From positions 1 through 64,000 of the forward strand of contig CAMTWO010000009.1 in assembly GCA_947085405.1 (NCBI GenBank): a stretch of 64,000 nt of DNA. Direction: 5' to 3'. The stretch is from JASEGV01 sp947085405 (GTDB lineage: Bacteria > Bacteroidota > Ignavibacteria > UBA10030 > BY39). Position numbers and translations under genes: made by a program. Of this stretch, positions 53,730 through 61,979 are shown in pieces. Numbering within the stretch: position 1 is the stretch's first letter; each line of letters begins with the position of its first letter. Under the pieces are notes generated by a model. The model was not told where the DNA came from. It worked only from the letters and a program-made list of their open reading frames with translations, and ran no database searches.

Positions 53730-54962
53730 TTAAATTTTACGTTTAATTATTACTAAAGTTTTATCATCTGAATGTGGGTTAGGTTTTTCAAATAAAAATA
53801 ATCGATCCAATATTATTTGTGATATTTCCTTTGGCGACAGTGAATGATTATTTCGTATTATTTCTTTTAGAGGGTCTTCGCCGAACATCTCACCGAATTC
53901 GTTTCTCGCTTCTGTAACGCCATCTGTATATAGTAAAAGCACGTTGCCCGGATTTATCAAGGTGCTTTCCGTTTTATATTTTTCATTCGGAAAGGGTCCT
54001 AATATCTGTCCGGTAGTTTCAAGTGTTTCGAACGTATTCGTTTCCTGCCGGTACAAAATTGGATTATTGTGCCCTGCATTAGTAAAAATACACAAACCAT
54101 TTTTATCGTTGCTTAACTCGCAATAAAAGAGAGTAACAAAATTTGATTCTTTAAACACGTGGTTCAAGAGGTTGTTGATTTTGCTGATTAGCGTACTCAT
54201 TTTTGTGTTGAAACCAAACCCCATGTGCAACGCTCCGGATACATATAAAGCCTGGGCAGCGGCGGCGAGACCCTTACTTGCGGCGTCTGCGATTACAACA
54301 CCGAGTCTATCTTCGGAATCTTCCGACTCAAGATAATCGAAGAAGTCGCCACCTACTACCTGATCGGGCAATGATACACCATAAATATCATAAAAGTGGA
54401 ATTTTACTTCGTGCGCAGGCAAAATACTCTTTTGAATTTCGCTCGCTTTGTCCAAATCTTTTTCTAACCGTTTCGCCTTTTGTTCGATTTGCTTGCTCCT
54501 GATGACATTAGTGAGCGAAACGCTTATAATATTGAGTGTATCTGCAAAGCTTTTGTCCGTATTGTCGGAATTAAATGCCAGCATATATTTGTAGACCGTT
54601 TTGCCTTGATGTTTTATTTTTTCACCGACACCTGTCGCCGAGTATTGAACGATTCCTTTTTTTCTTAAATAATAGTCAGTTTCTGTAGCCAAAAATGTTC
54701 TTATTTTTGGCAACTCCAGGAACAGCGGATAATCTTTGAGCTTGAGTTGATAATCAGGTTTAATTTTCGGGATGTCGCCTTCCTGATACTTTAAATTGTA
54801 TGAATTCGTTTTTGTGCTGAACTTCCATAACCTGCCACCTTTTATTTTTATATCTTCAGAATGGATGATTGCATGAATTACAGATATGAGCAATTCTTCT
54901 GTATTAGAAGCTGATTGAGAAGCGAGATTTTCGATTGTTCTGTATAGCTTTCGTATGTGCAT
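53730..54962 (-). CDS. SpoIIE-type PP2C phosphatase
   Basis: The 410-residue protein has an N-terminal ~190-residue sensor-like region and a coiled coil (QIEQKAKRLEKDLDKASEIQKSILP). The PP2C/SpoIIE core carries metal-binding Asp residues (VGGDFFDYLES, VVIADAASKGLAAA, LLLYTDGVTEARNEFGE). Such enzymes dephosphorylate anti-sigma-factor antagonists. No partner kinase or STAS protein is nearby. Confidence 0.9.
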   Translation of the reverse strand: MHIRKLYRTIENLASQSASNTEELLISVIHAIIHSEDIKIKGGRLWKFSTKTNSYNLKYQEGDIPKIKPDYQLKLKDYPLFLELPKIRTFLATETDYYLRKKGIVQYSATGVGEKIKHQGKTVYKYMLAFNSDNTDKSFADTLNIISVSLTNVIRSKQIEQKAKRLEKDLDKASEIQKSILPAHEVKFHFYDIYGVSLPDQVVGGDFFDYLESEDSEDRLGVVIADAASKGLAAAAQALYVSGALHMGFGFNTKMSTLISKINNLLNHVFKESNFVTLFYCELSNDKNGLCIFTNAGHNNPILYRQETNTFETLETTGQILGPFPNEKYKTESTLINPGNVLLLYTDGVTEARNEFGEMFGEDPLKEIIRNNHSLSPKEISQIILDRLFLFEKPNPHSDDKTLVIIKRKI

Positions 54963-54969
54963 AATAATT

Positions 54970-55629
54970 TTATTGGTGATAATTCATTTCGCCGGCACGA
55001 ACTTCAAACTTCAAAAAATCTTCTTCGCGGGGCAATGGGCAGGAGTAAATTGGAGAATAAGCACAATAAGGATTGTGCGCTTTATTTAAGTCGATTACGT
55101 AAATGTGTTCCGGGTTGGTATCTTCATTACCGATTTCAACATACCTGCCGATTTTGTAGGTTTCTTTCCCGGAAGTATGATCCCGGAACCAGAAACTTAA
55201 ATAATCCTTGAACTTAGCGTATCGCACCGAATCATAAGGTGTGAATTTGTAAACATTGATTCTATGTTCGCGTCCTTGATAATAAAGTTTGAAGTAACCG
55301 TATTTCAGATGCCTGCGTTCGTCTCCCTTTGTTCCCAAGACTATTACTGTGTCCGAATTTGAATGCACGTAAAGTTTCGATTCAAAGTAAAACGATAAAT
55401 CGGGATTGAAATATTTTAAACCGCTAAACTCAATCGTCGTGTCCCGTTGAAAAGGGGATGCGGGCGAAGCCCTGAAGAAGGAATCTGTTTCCGCGCGGTA
55501 AGTTAAAATATCGTTGACGACTCGTGCACTATCGGCGGCAGTGGTTATTGAATTAGTTTGCCTTGATGAACAAGCGTAGAAAGAAATCAAAAAAGAAAAT
55601 AGTGCGATGGTAAAGAAGATTTGTTTCAT
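54970..55629 (-). CDS. DUF1684 family lipoprotein
   Basis: The 219-residue protein has a lipoprotein signal (LISFYACSS) and the DUF1684 hallmark C-terminus (NPYCAYSPIYSCPLPREEDFLKFEVRAGE). Biochemical function is not known. Its ATG overlaps the EF-P stop codon (ATGA), so it is translationally coupled to efp. Confidence 0.85.
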   Translation of the reverse strand: MKQIFFTIALFSFLISFYACSSRQTNSITTAADSARVVNDILTYRAETDSFFRASPASPFQRDTTIEFSGLKYFNPDLSFYFESKLYVHSNSDTVIVLGTKGDERRHLKYGYFKLYYQGREHRINVYKFTPYDSVRYAKFKDYLSFWFRDHTSGKETYKIGRYVEIGNEDTNPEHIYVIDLNKAHNPYCAYSPIYSCPLPREEDFLKFEVRAGEMNYHQ

Positions 55630-56198
55630 ATTTTTTTTAGAGGAACTCTGTCGATGTATTTAATTTTTTCGGTATCGATTCTGACTGTTTCGCCGGCTTC
55701 GATAAATTGCGGGACCAGAAGTTCAATACCGTTTTCTAATGTAGCAGGTTTCAATGTATTGTCGCTGCCTTCACGTCTTCCGACACCTGTCGAGGCGATT
55801 TTCAATTCAATTACTTTTGGAAATTGAATTAAAATAGGTTGGTCGTTTAAAAGCTCTATGGTTACTTTTATACCTTCTTTCAAAAATCTCTCGTCTGTTT
55901 CGATTCGGGTTTTATGAATCGGGACTTGCTCATAATTTTCAGAATCCATGAAAAATAGTTCATCGCCTGAAGTGTAAATATATTCCATATACCGTTTCGA
56001 TAATTCAACTTCTTCGACCTTTTCGTTCATCTTCAAACGTTTATCGGTAATATGACCGGATGGAAGCTCTTTCAGTTTCAACTCCATAAATCCTTGCATC
56101 TGTCCGGTGCCGGCGTGTCGGGTAACTTCCATAACACGGTATAATTTATCTTCTAACCGTATGGTTGAACCGGCTTTTAACTCAGTTACGAATAACAT
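55626..56198 (-). CDS. efp: Elongation factor P, variant lacking the modified lysine
   Basis: The 190-residue, three-domain EF-P matches the family in length and pattern (LKAGSTIRLEDKLYRVME; IELLVPQFIEAGETVRIDTE). At the tip of domain I, where bacterial EF-P has PGKG with Lys34 or an arginine, this protein reads HAGTGQ, with Thr31 at the key position. Modification by EpmA or EarP is therefore not expected. It heads a four-gene minus-strand operon with DUF1684, SpoIIE and HerA-like genes. Confidence 0.88.
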   Translation of the reverse strand: MLFVTELKAGSTIRLEDKLYRVMEVTRHAGTGQMQGFMELKLKELPSGHITDKRLKMNEKVEEVELSKRYMEYIYTSGDELFFMDSENYEQVPIHKTRIETDERFLKEGIKVTIELLNDQPILIQFPKVIELKIASTGVGRREGSDNTLKPATLENGIELLVPQFIEAGETVRIDTEKIKYIDRVPLKKI

Positions 56199-56232
56199 AA
56201 TTTTTACTCCACAATGATTAAATATCGGTTAA

Positions 56233-56386
56233 TCCGCCAAAGGCGGACGAGGGTTATACCCGCCTGGAGGACGGACAGGTTCCCCGCCTCTTGAGGCGAA
56301 TAAATAAAATTTGTTTTTAGATACCTCGCTGCCCCGCCTGCCAAAGTCCGCCAAGGCGGACGGTGGGCAGGTTGCGGCGAGGAGAT
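56233..56386. repeat. Cluster of nested GC-rich palindromes upstream of efp
   Basis: TCCGCC-AAA-GGCGGA (56233-56247) and GTCCGCC-AA-GGCGGAC (56347-56362) are present. The second sits inside a larger imperfect stem from CCTCGC (about 56322) to GCGAGG (about 56386). GC content is far above that of the surrounding sequence. This occupies the leader or promoter region of efp. Confidence 0.7.
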
Positions 56387-56453
56387 TCACTTGTAAATAA
56401 TAAAACTGCACTAATGTAATTGATTTTAAGGATTTATGCAAAGAATTTGTATG

Positions 56454-56614
56454 AGCTCATCTGCGGTTTTAATATGTGAGTGTTTCACCAAACCCGAAAA
56501 TTTGAAAATTGCCGCACTGAAAAACAGTTTACCCCGCTCTGCGGGGCTGTCCGTGTTGTCCAAAGGACTCCTTCGGAGAGCGGCTTGTTATGTTGCCAGA
56601 TTATAGCTCATCTG
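56454..56614 (-). other. Degenerate or half attC at the distal end of the integron array
   Basis: On the minus strand the R''-like GCAACATAAC (plus 56587-56596) exactly matches the inverse of GTTATGTTGC at the start of the same cassette (plus 57908-57917). AAGCCGCTC follows as an L''-like box, but no matching L' and R' are seen. The site contains palindromes CCCCGCTCTGCGGGG and TCCTTCGGA. A 10-bp direct repeat AGCTCATCTG brackets it (starting about 56455 and 56605). Confidence 0.5.
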
Positions 56615-57882
56615 ATTTTTTTTACGATAATTTTGTCTATCCGTTTACCATCCATATCTATAACTTCAAATTGATATGAACCATAATTTATTATATCTCC
56701 TTCTTTTGGGATACTGTCAAGTTGATGCATTATAAAGCCGCTGAAAGTAGAATAATCCTTAGTTTTAAATTCAATTGAAAAAAAGTCGGCTACTTTATTT
56801 ATTTCTGTTGAACCGTCAACTAAATACGTTCCATCTTTTCTCTCGAATATTATTTGTTCTGATTCTTCAAACTTTTCTGGAAGGTCTCCAAAGATATCTT
56901 CAATTAAATCGTGCAATGTTATAAGCCCTTGAGTGCCACCATATTCATCAACGATCAATGCAATGGTTGACTTGTGGCTGCGAAACTTTTCGAGTAGGTC
57001 AAAAGAATAAATAGATTCTGGAATTACTAGAACTTCATTTAAAATAGTTCGTATATCAAAAGATGGATCGTTATAATATTTTATTAAAAATTCTTTTGAC
57101 TCAGCAAGTCCTAATAAATTGTCTATATTTTTTTCACATACAAAATATCTGGAATAATGATGCGAGGAAATAAACTGAAAGATTTCTTGATTTGTCATTG
57201 ATGAATCAATCCACTCAATATTTTTTCTTGGAATCAATATTGAATTAACTTTTTTGTCATTAAAACTGAATACTTTTTTGATCATTTCCGATTCTTCTTT
57301 TTCAAAAGTTCCGTGAAATGTTCCAAGTTCCAATAGTGATTTTAATTCATCTTCAGTAACAGGTGGTTCTTCGTTCTTTTTAACACGTATAAAAAACAAA
57401 ATAAATTTTGTTGATATACTTAAAAATCCAACAATTGGGGCAAATGCCTTTGTAATAAAATACATTAGTGGCGCACTAAGTAATGTAATTTTTTCAGGAT
57501 TGTTTAATGCAATTCTTTTTGGAACAAGTTCGCCTATTACTAATGACAAGTATGTTATTATAGTAACTATAAGCGCAAAAGATATTTCAACAGAATATGG
57601 TTTTAGATAATCTATTTTCTCTAAATAGGGCGTTAAATCTTCAGCCATTGCATATCCACCGAAAGCACCGGCAAGAATTCCGATTGATGTAATTCCTATT
57701 TGAACCGCCGATAAAAATTTTTCAGGTTCATTCAATAAATAAAGTGCCTTCTTTGCAGAAGCATTCCCCTTTTTTGCTTTGTCTTCTAACTTAAATCGCT
57801 TTGCAGAAACAAAAGCAATCTCACTCATCGCTAGCAAACCATTAAAGAATAATAGAATTATAATAATTACTATTTCATACAT
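56608..57882 (-). CDS. CNNM/CorC-type hemolysin family membrane protein (integron cassette)
   Basis: I start at 57882 (MYEIVIIIILLFFNGLLAMSEIAFVSA); upstream codons lie in the attC. The 424 residues comprise a DUF21/CNNM membrane domain with about four helices, a CBS pair (ILIPRKNIEWIDSSM ... LIVDEYGGTQGLITLHDLIEDIFGDLPEE-like), and a C-terminal CorC_HlyC domain. Members relate to Mg2+/Co2+ transport. It is an unusually house-keeping-like cargo for a cassette. Both cassette-end R boxes match over 10 bases. Confidence 0.87.
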   Translation of the reverse strand: MYEIVIIIILLFFNGLLAMSEIAFVSAKRFKLEDKAKKGNASAKKALYLLNEPEKFLSAVQIGITSIGILAGAFGGYAMAEDLTPYLEKIDYLKPYSVEISFALIVTIITYLSLVIGELVPKRIALNNPEKITLLSAPLMYFITKAFAPIVGFLSISTKFILFFIRVKKNEEPPVTEDELKSLLELGTFHGTFEKEESEMIKKVFSFNDKKVNSILIPRKNIEWIDSSMTNQEIFQFISSHHYSRYFVCEKNIDNLLGLAESKEFLIKYYNDPSFDIRTILNEVLVIPESIYSFDLLEKFRSHKSTIALIVDEYGGTQGLITLHDLIEDIFGDLPEKFEESEQIIFERKDGTYLVDGSTEINKVADFFSIEFKTKDYSTFSGFIMHQLDSIPKEGDIINYGSYQFEVIDMDGKRIDKIIVKKIR

Positions 57883-57910
57883 ATTGTTTTGTATTCCTAA
57901 TTTTATAGCA

Positions 57911-58060
57911 ACATAACGGCGTTGCCGATAATTCTTCGGCAAGCTCAGGACAAGCCGGTGCCCCAGCTTGCCCGCCGAAGTTTCCACCTACATAACGTAG
58001 GCGTGAATACCGAGTGCGATCCGTTGACTAACTCTCCATTGTGGGGGCGTCCGGCTAATT
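57911..58060 (-). other. attC-like site with inserted palindrome
   Basis: On the minus strand L''-like AGCCGGACGCC (near 58050) pairs with L'-like GGCACCGGCTT, and the site ends CGGCAACGCCGTTATGT with R' GTTATGT (plus 57911-57917). Between L' and R' there is an extra segment TTGTCCTGAGCTTGCCGAAG, a palindromic repeat absent from the other attC sites. The R'' box is eroded (AATTAGCC). Confidence 0.65.
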
Positions 58061-58336
58061 CTAAAATTGACAATAAAGAAGAATACCTTCTGATTTTACC
58101 ATTGAACTCAACAAGGATTTCTTCTTCAGATCAATTAAATCAACTGGTTTTGAAAGGGCAAAAATTAATTCACTGTAAAACTTAAAAAAAAGCGAATCGG
58201 ATATTCCCTCAACTGCCAAATCAATATCATTCGGTTCTCTTTCCGGGTCAAGATTAGAACCCAAAAGATACAATTTGGGCACATCATATTTTTTGGCAAT
58301 CTCAACTAATAGATATTTATCTTCGTTCGAAATCAT
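58061..58336 (-). CDS. MNT-type minimal nucleotidyltransferase, lone (integron cassette)
   Basis: I start at the internal ATG at 58336 (MISNEDKYLL); earlier codons of the frame lie in attC-derived sequence. The 91 residues carry GSN...NDIDLAV, with G26-S27 and Asp37/Asp39 matching the MntA/Pol-beta minimal nucleotidyltransferase site. MntA antitoxins AMPylate a HEPN toxin, but no HEPN gene is in this cassette. It ends immediately before its attC. Confidence 0.75.
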   Translation of the reverse strand: MISNEDKYLLVEIAKKYDVPKLYLLGSNLDPEREPNDIDLAVEGISDSLFFKFYSELIFALSKPVDLIDLKKKSLLSSMVKSEGILLYCQF

Positions 58337-58344
58337 GTTTAAAA

Positions 58345-58490
58345 CTAACTTAAAAAAACATTTATTTAACAGAACTACTTTGAACAACACAGCCGAAACG
58401 GAACTACTAACTCTAAAACTTCTAAAATGCCGAAAGCGAAAACAGCCTGCCCGCCTCTGGCGGGGCGTCCGCTTGATTGGCTGGTTATAT
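58345..58490 (-). other. Truncated attC carrying a CCGCC palindrome
   Basis: On the minus strand R'' GCATATAAC (plus 58484-58492) exactly matches the inverse of GTTATATGC, the start of its own cassette at 60816-60822. L'' ATCAAGCGGACGCC equals that of the attC at 60816-61004. The palindrome CCCGCC-AGA-GGCGGG (plus 58450-58464) is inserted just after. The right half is lost, and the MNT gene starts where L' and R' should be. Confidence 0.7.
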
Positions 58491-58496
58491 GCGGTA

Positions 58497-59654
58497 TTAA
58501 TATTGTACTACATTAAATACTAAATTATGATTCACTATTTCGTATTCGACGTATTTCAATGGAAAACAATTTTGATTTCTGTTATTGAAGGTCTGAAAAC
58601 TTCGCACAATGTTTTGGTAAGAAGGTTGGGTTTTATCTAGAATTATTTTTGCAACTAGAACAGGTTGTATGTCACTAACGCGATTGGGAATGTAATACTG
58701 TTCAAGCCAATCTACGTAGCGTTGTAATTGATAAATATTTTCAGTACTTGCTTCAACTGCTTTCAATTCTATTGCTTCAATTATTCTTGAATTAGAATTA
58801 AGTAGCGATATTGCTACATCAATTCTCTGCATTCCTACACCACAAGAAACTTCATTACCTAACCATTCCATCGGTAAACCACCAATAAGACAAGTATCTA
58901 AACTTGGGTTTGTACCTCTCCCAACATTTTGAATAGTATATGCTTGTAAATGAGATTCAAATGCTTTGTGGTTGTTGTATTTGTTTTCCAGTCTAGGGAA
59001 AATATTTATTATTTCTCTTCGCCCTTCATAGTTATTACCTCGGTTGTTGGCAACAATTTCTTGATTGTTATAATCATAGGTGAAGTAATCAGCATTTAAG
59101 GTTTGTCGATTATTTTTATCACGCAAAAGTTTAAAGAGTCTTTCACTTTCATAAATTGTAATCATTGTGTTTCCACGATTGCCCTTAAGTTTTCTGTAAA
59201 TTAAACTCCAAAGCATTTGATTGGGGGATTGAATATGCTTGATCTCATCGAGTGCTTCCCATTCTGTAACACCTTTAGAAAATATTTCATATCGTTCAAG
59301 TAACGTTCTAAATGTTAGTGATTTGACTAAGTCTGTTTTTAAATATTGGTTTTCATCATTATTATCTAAAAATGATAAGTTTTCTCTTGCTTTAAATATA
59401 CCGTAAAACTTTCCGTCATATATTCCTTGCGAAGCATTTTGCTGTAAATAAAAAATTATAAAATCTCCTACTCTAATTCTTTGAGAATCAGAAATCATTC
59501 CTACTAAATTATTCTCGGTTGCATATGGTAGGTCTGTCAAAGGTCCATCGTTAAAATCAATATATTTATCACCAGCACCAGTCCCAGCAAATAAATATTC
59601 TAAGTGGATTTTAAAAGTTGTTGTATCTACGATAAAAACATGTGTTGTAGCCAT
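58497..59654 (-). CDS. Type II-like restriction endonuclease with PUA/EVE-like N-terminus (integron cassette)
   Basis: The 385-residue protein has an N-terminal EVE/PUA-like fold (HVFIVDTTTFKIHLEYLF, DSQRIRVGDFIIFYL), of the kind that can read modified bases. The C-terminal nuclease core has D279 (QRIDVAISLL) and E296-L-K298 (IEAIELKAVEAS), the PD-(D/E)XK pattern. It begins 3 bp after the methyltransferase gene and shares its cassette, making a compact restriction-modification unit. Confidence 0.75.
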   Translation of the reverse strand: MATTHVFIVDTTTFKIHLEYLFAGTGAGDKYIDFNDGPLTDLPYATENNLVGMISDSQRIRVGDFIIFYLQQNASQGIYDGKFYGIFKARENLSFLDNNDENQYLKTDLVKSLTFRTLLERYEIFSKGVTEWEALDEIKHIQSPNQMLWSLIYRKLKGNRGNTMITIYESERLFKLLRDKNNRQTLNADYFTYDYNNQEIVANNRGNNYEGRREIINIFPRLENKYNNHKAFESHLQAYTIQNVGRGTNPSLDTCLIGGLPMEWLGNEVSCGVGMQRIDVAISLLNSNSRIIEAIELKAVEASTENIYQLQRYVDWLEQYYIPNRVSDIQPVLVAKIILDKTQPSYQNIVRSFQTFNNRNQNCFPLKYVEYEIVNHNLVFNVVQY

Positions 59655-59657
59655 AAT

Positions 59658-60755
59658 TTATAATGTTCCTATTTTGTTATAAGAAGTTTTTTCTTTCTTA
59701 AATAGAAAAATGTATTCGTGCTTAAAGATGTAAAAACCACCAACGAGAGCGCGATATCGCCATAACTCTTTTTGGTTCATTTTACCTTTTGTTTCTTCAA
59801 AGTTTTTAATAATTGTAGATTTAAGTTTGTAACCTCTTTTAAGGAATTCTTGCATTGTATAAAAAGCAAGTGGTATCCATTCACCGCCGGAGTATTTGTC
59901 TCCAATTACCAAAGCGCAGTAACGATTTTTATCAAGAACATCATAGGATTTTTCAATTAGACGTCCCATTTGCTGAAGAAAGAATTCAATACTTTTTGCA
60001 TTGGACAAGTCGTGTGGATTCTCACTGAACTTGATAATATCCCAATAAGGTGGGTGCATTATTATAAACTGAACTGAATTAATGCCAAGTTTTTTTAATG
60101 CTTCTCCATAATAAAGTTCAGTGCTGTCTGCGATTAATATTTCTGTTCTGGCATTATAAGAGTTATTTTCCTTCAGAATATTTTTCTCCGCAATTTTAAC
60201 TACCGCTGGATTTAGTTCAATACCAACTCCATTTCTACCAAGACGTTTACATTCAATCAAAGTTGTTCCGCTTCCAAGAAAAGTATCCAAAACCCAATCC
60301 CCTTGTTTAGTGTATCTTCGTAGAAGTTGATTCGGTATTTGCGGAATGAAATTCCCCCAGTAACCAGCATTGTGTGCGCCAGAATTATCACGTTTATCCA
60401 TAATCCATAAACTATCGGTAATTATATCGTCATATTCTTTCCATCGGTTTAGGTTGAGATCATTTATTTTACTCGTTTTGATTTCTGTTAATGATTTAAT
60501 TAGCCGTTGAACGTAATATTTAGTTCTATCGAGCGTTTGTGTTTCAAGTATTTGGTTTATCTCACCATTGATATACTTTGCGTCAATTTTTATTGTATCC
60601 CCATTCAGCCCAATGTTTAGAAATCCTAATTTATCTGCTTTTAAATTTGTTATGTTATTCTTTATCTCTTCAATTCCAAGTTTGATTTTAGACAAATCTT
60701 CTTTTGTTAAAAGTTCGACTAATGTGTCAGTTATTTTGGGTCGATTTAGGATCAT
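59658..60755 (-). CDS. DNA methyltransferase of a cassette-borne restriction-modification pair
   Basis: The 365-residue protein has SAM-binding motif I WVLDTFLGSGTTLIECKRLG (DTFLGSGTT at 157-165) and catalytic motif IV HPPYW (234-238), as in N4-cytosine or N6-adenine methyltransferases. The ~150 residues before motif I contain no known domain that I recognise. It is the first gene of the cassette, starting 60 bp after the upstream attC end. The target sequence is unknown. Confidence 0.87.
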   Translation of the reverse strand: MILNRPKITDTLVELLTKEDLSKIKLGIEEIKNNITNLKADKLGFLNIGLNGDTIKIDAKYINGEINQILETQTLDRTKYYVQRLIKSLTEIKTSKINDLNLNRWKEYDDIITDSLWIMDKRDNSGAHNAGYWGNFIPQIPNQLLRRYTKQGDWVLDTFLGSGTTLIECKRLGRNGVGIELNPAVVKIAEKNILKENNSYNARTEILIADSTELYYGEALKKLGINSVQFIIMHPPYWDIIKFSENPHDLSNAKSIEFFLQQMGRLIEKSYDVLDKNRYCALVIGDKYSGGEWIPLAFYTMQEFLKRGYKLKSTIIKNFEETKGKMNQKELWRYRALVGGFYIFKHEYIFLFKKEKTSYNKIGTL

Positions 60756-60815
60756 GAGTTTTCCATTTTTGTTTTAATCAAATATAACCTATTTCTGAAT
60801 TTTTATTTAATTAGC

Positions 60816-61004
60816 ATATAACGGCATTGCCGATAAGCGGCGCCCCAGAACAAGGATGCCGAACAATACCAACAACTTTTTGTTTATTGAAAATTTTATT
60901 TAATAGAACTACTTTACACAAGCAACATTACACGGAACAACAAAGCCAACAATTACGAAAATACTGAATGCGAATACGGCGTCCGCTTGATTGGCGGGTT
61001 ATAA
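60816..61004 (-). other. attC site of the TIR cassette (189 bp)
   Basis: On the minus strand R'' TTATAAC (plus 60998-61004) is followed by L'' ATCAAGCGGACGCC; at the far end L' GGCGCCGCTTAT and R' GTTATAT (plus 60816-60822) follow. ATCAAGCGG pairs with CCGCTTAT leaving one unpaired base, the extrahelical base typical of attC. R'' with its flank (GCTTTATAAC) exactly matches the inverse of the start of the same cassette (GTTATAAAGC). Confidence 0.8.
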
Positions 61005-61011
61005 AGCGTGC

Positions 61012-61449
61012 TTACAAAACCAATATTTTTGTTATATAAATCATAATTAAAAGAGTAAAATAAAATGGATAAACAGAAAATGAACAGATTGCTTCAAGAA
61101 ACAATTTTGATAATTTGCCTTTTGGTATCACTGCAAATAAATCATCTGGTTCAATAGCACCATTGTGCAATTTGGATATAAAATTATTGTAAGAATTCCT
61201 AAATCCTTTTTCCAACGCTAAGTAATAAGAATCGAGAACAAAGAATAGAATTGTAGGAATTATGGCAATAAGGGCATAGTGAGGTTTCCCTTTATCAGCA
61301 ACAATAACAAGAATTGCCGAAACTAATGTTATGCACCAAGCTTTAGAGGATGAACTATTCGAAGCCATTCTCTGAATCACATTTTGTAATATTCCTAAAT
61401 GCGATTGAACCGATTGAGAATCTTCTTTAATTTCATTTTGTTTACTCAT
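61012..61449 (-). CDS. Small multi-helix membrane protein partnered with a TIR-like protein
   Basis: The 145 residues have a polar N-terminus and three hydrophobic stretches (WCITLVSAILVIVA, HYALIAIIPTILFFVLDSYYLAL, YPFYFTLLIMIYITKILVL). The segment between helices 2 and 3 is conserved-looking (EKGFRNSYNNFISKLHNG). Similar small membrane proteins next to TIR or SLOG-type genes act or are predicted to act as membrane effectors (SLATT-like). It starts 8 bp after the TIR gene in the same cassette. The effector role is inference. Confidence 0.65.
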   Translation of the reverse strand: MSKQNEIKEDSQSVQSHLGILQNVIQRMASNSSSSKAWCITLVSAILVIVADKGKPHYALIAIIPTILFFVLDSYYLALEKGFRNSYNNFISKLHNGAIEPDDLFAVIPKGKLSKLFLEAICSFSVYPFYFTLLIMIYITKILVL

Positions 61450-61457
61450 TTTGAAAT

Positions 61458-61943
61458 TCAGTTATTGTTTCTAATTTCAATTGCTTCTTCTATCCAATCT
61501 TCAAGATTTTTCTTTATATCATTATAAGCATCACTACTATCAGGATTGTAGCATTTAACAATACTCGAAAGACTTTTTTCGCCAACCTTAAATTGTTCAA
61601 AAGGATTTGTGCCTTTATTTGACTTACCAGTTTTTGGGTCTTTGAGATTATGAATATAAATTCCAACAAGACCTTTTTCATCTTTCCATGCTTTTTTAAT
61701 TTCATATTTCACCCAAGGTCTATTTGCAGTATCTTCACCCACTAGCACGACCACACAAGAGCGATAATCCATATTATCAGCAATCCATTTTTTTATTGCC
61801 TCATCTCCCGATTTTCTAATTTTTTCCCAATCATTTGCTGCTACTGGTTTATTGTCTTCTATAGCTCCAATATTTCTGACTTGCTGAACTCGCATTACAT
61901 CATTGTCAAAATGGAAGCTGTAAAATACTTGACGTTTTGCCAT
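61458..61943 (-). CDS. TIR-like (DUF1863/ThsB-type) protein (integron cassette)
   Basis: The 161-residue protein shows the ThsB/MTH538-type TIR fold: QVFYSFHFDNDVMRVQQVRN at the start, SCVVVLVGEDTANRPWVKYEI (E81 in the place of the catalytic or conserved Glu), and GLVGIYIHNLKD. In Thoeris systems such proteins sense phage and make NAD-derived signals. Its partner here is a membrane protein instead of ThsA. A GGAG-type site (AAAGGAGAAATG) precedes the start. Confidence 0.82.
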   Translation of the reverse strand: MAKRQVFYSFHFDNDVMRVQQVRNIGAIEDNKPVAANDWEKIRKSGDEAIKKWIADNMDYRSCVVVLVGEDTANRPWVKYEIKKAWKDEKGLVGIYIHNLKDPKTGKSNKGTNPFEQFKVGEKSLSSIVKCYNPDSSDAYNDIKKNLEDWIEEAIEIRNNN

Positions 61944-61979
61944 TTCATTTCTCCTTTTATTTTGAAAATTATTTAAGCT

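Noticed and set aside
61514..61705. Second minus-strand ORF inside the TIR gene
   Set aside because: It is an out-of-frame reading with Lys/Ile-rich low complexity; the TIR frame shows clear family motifs.
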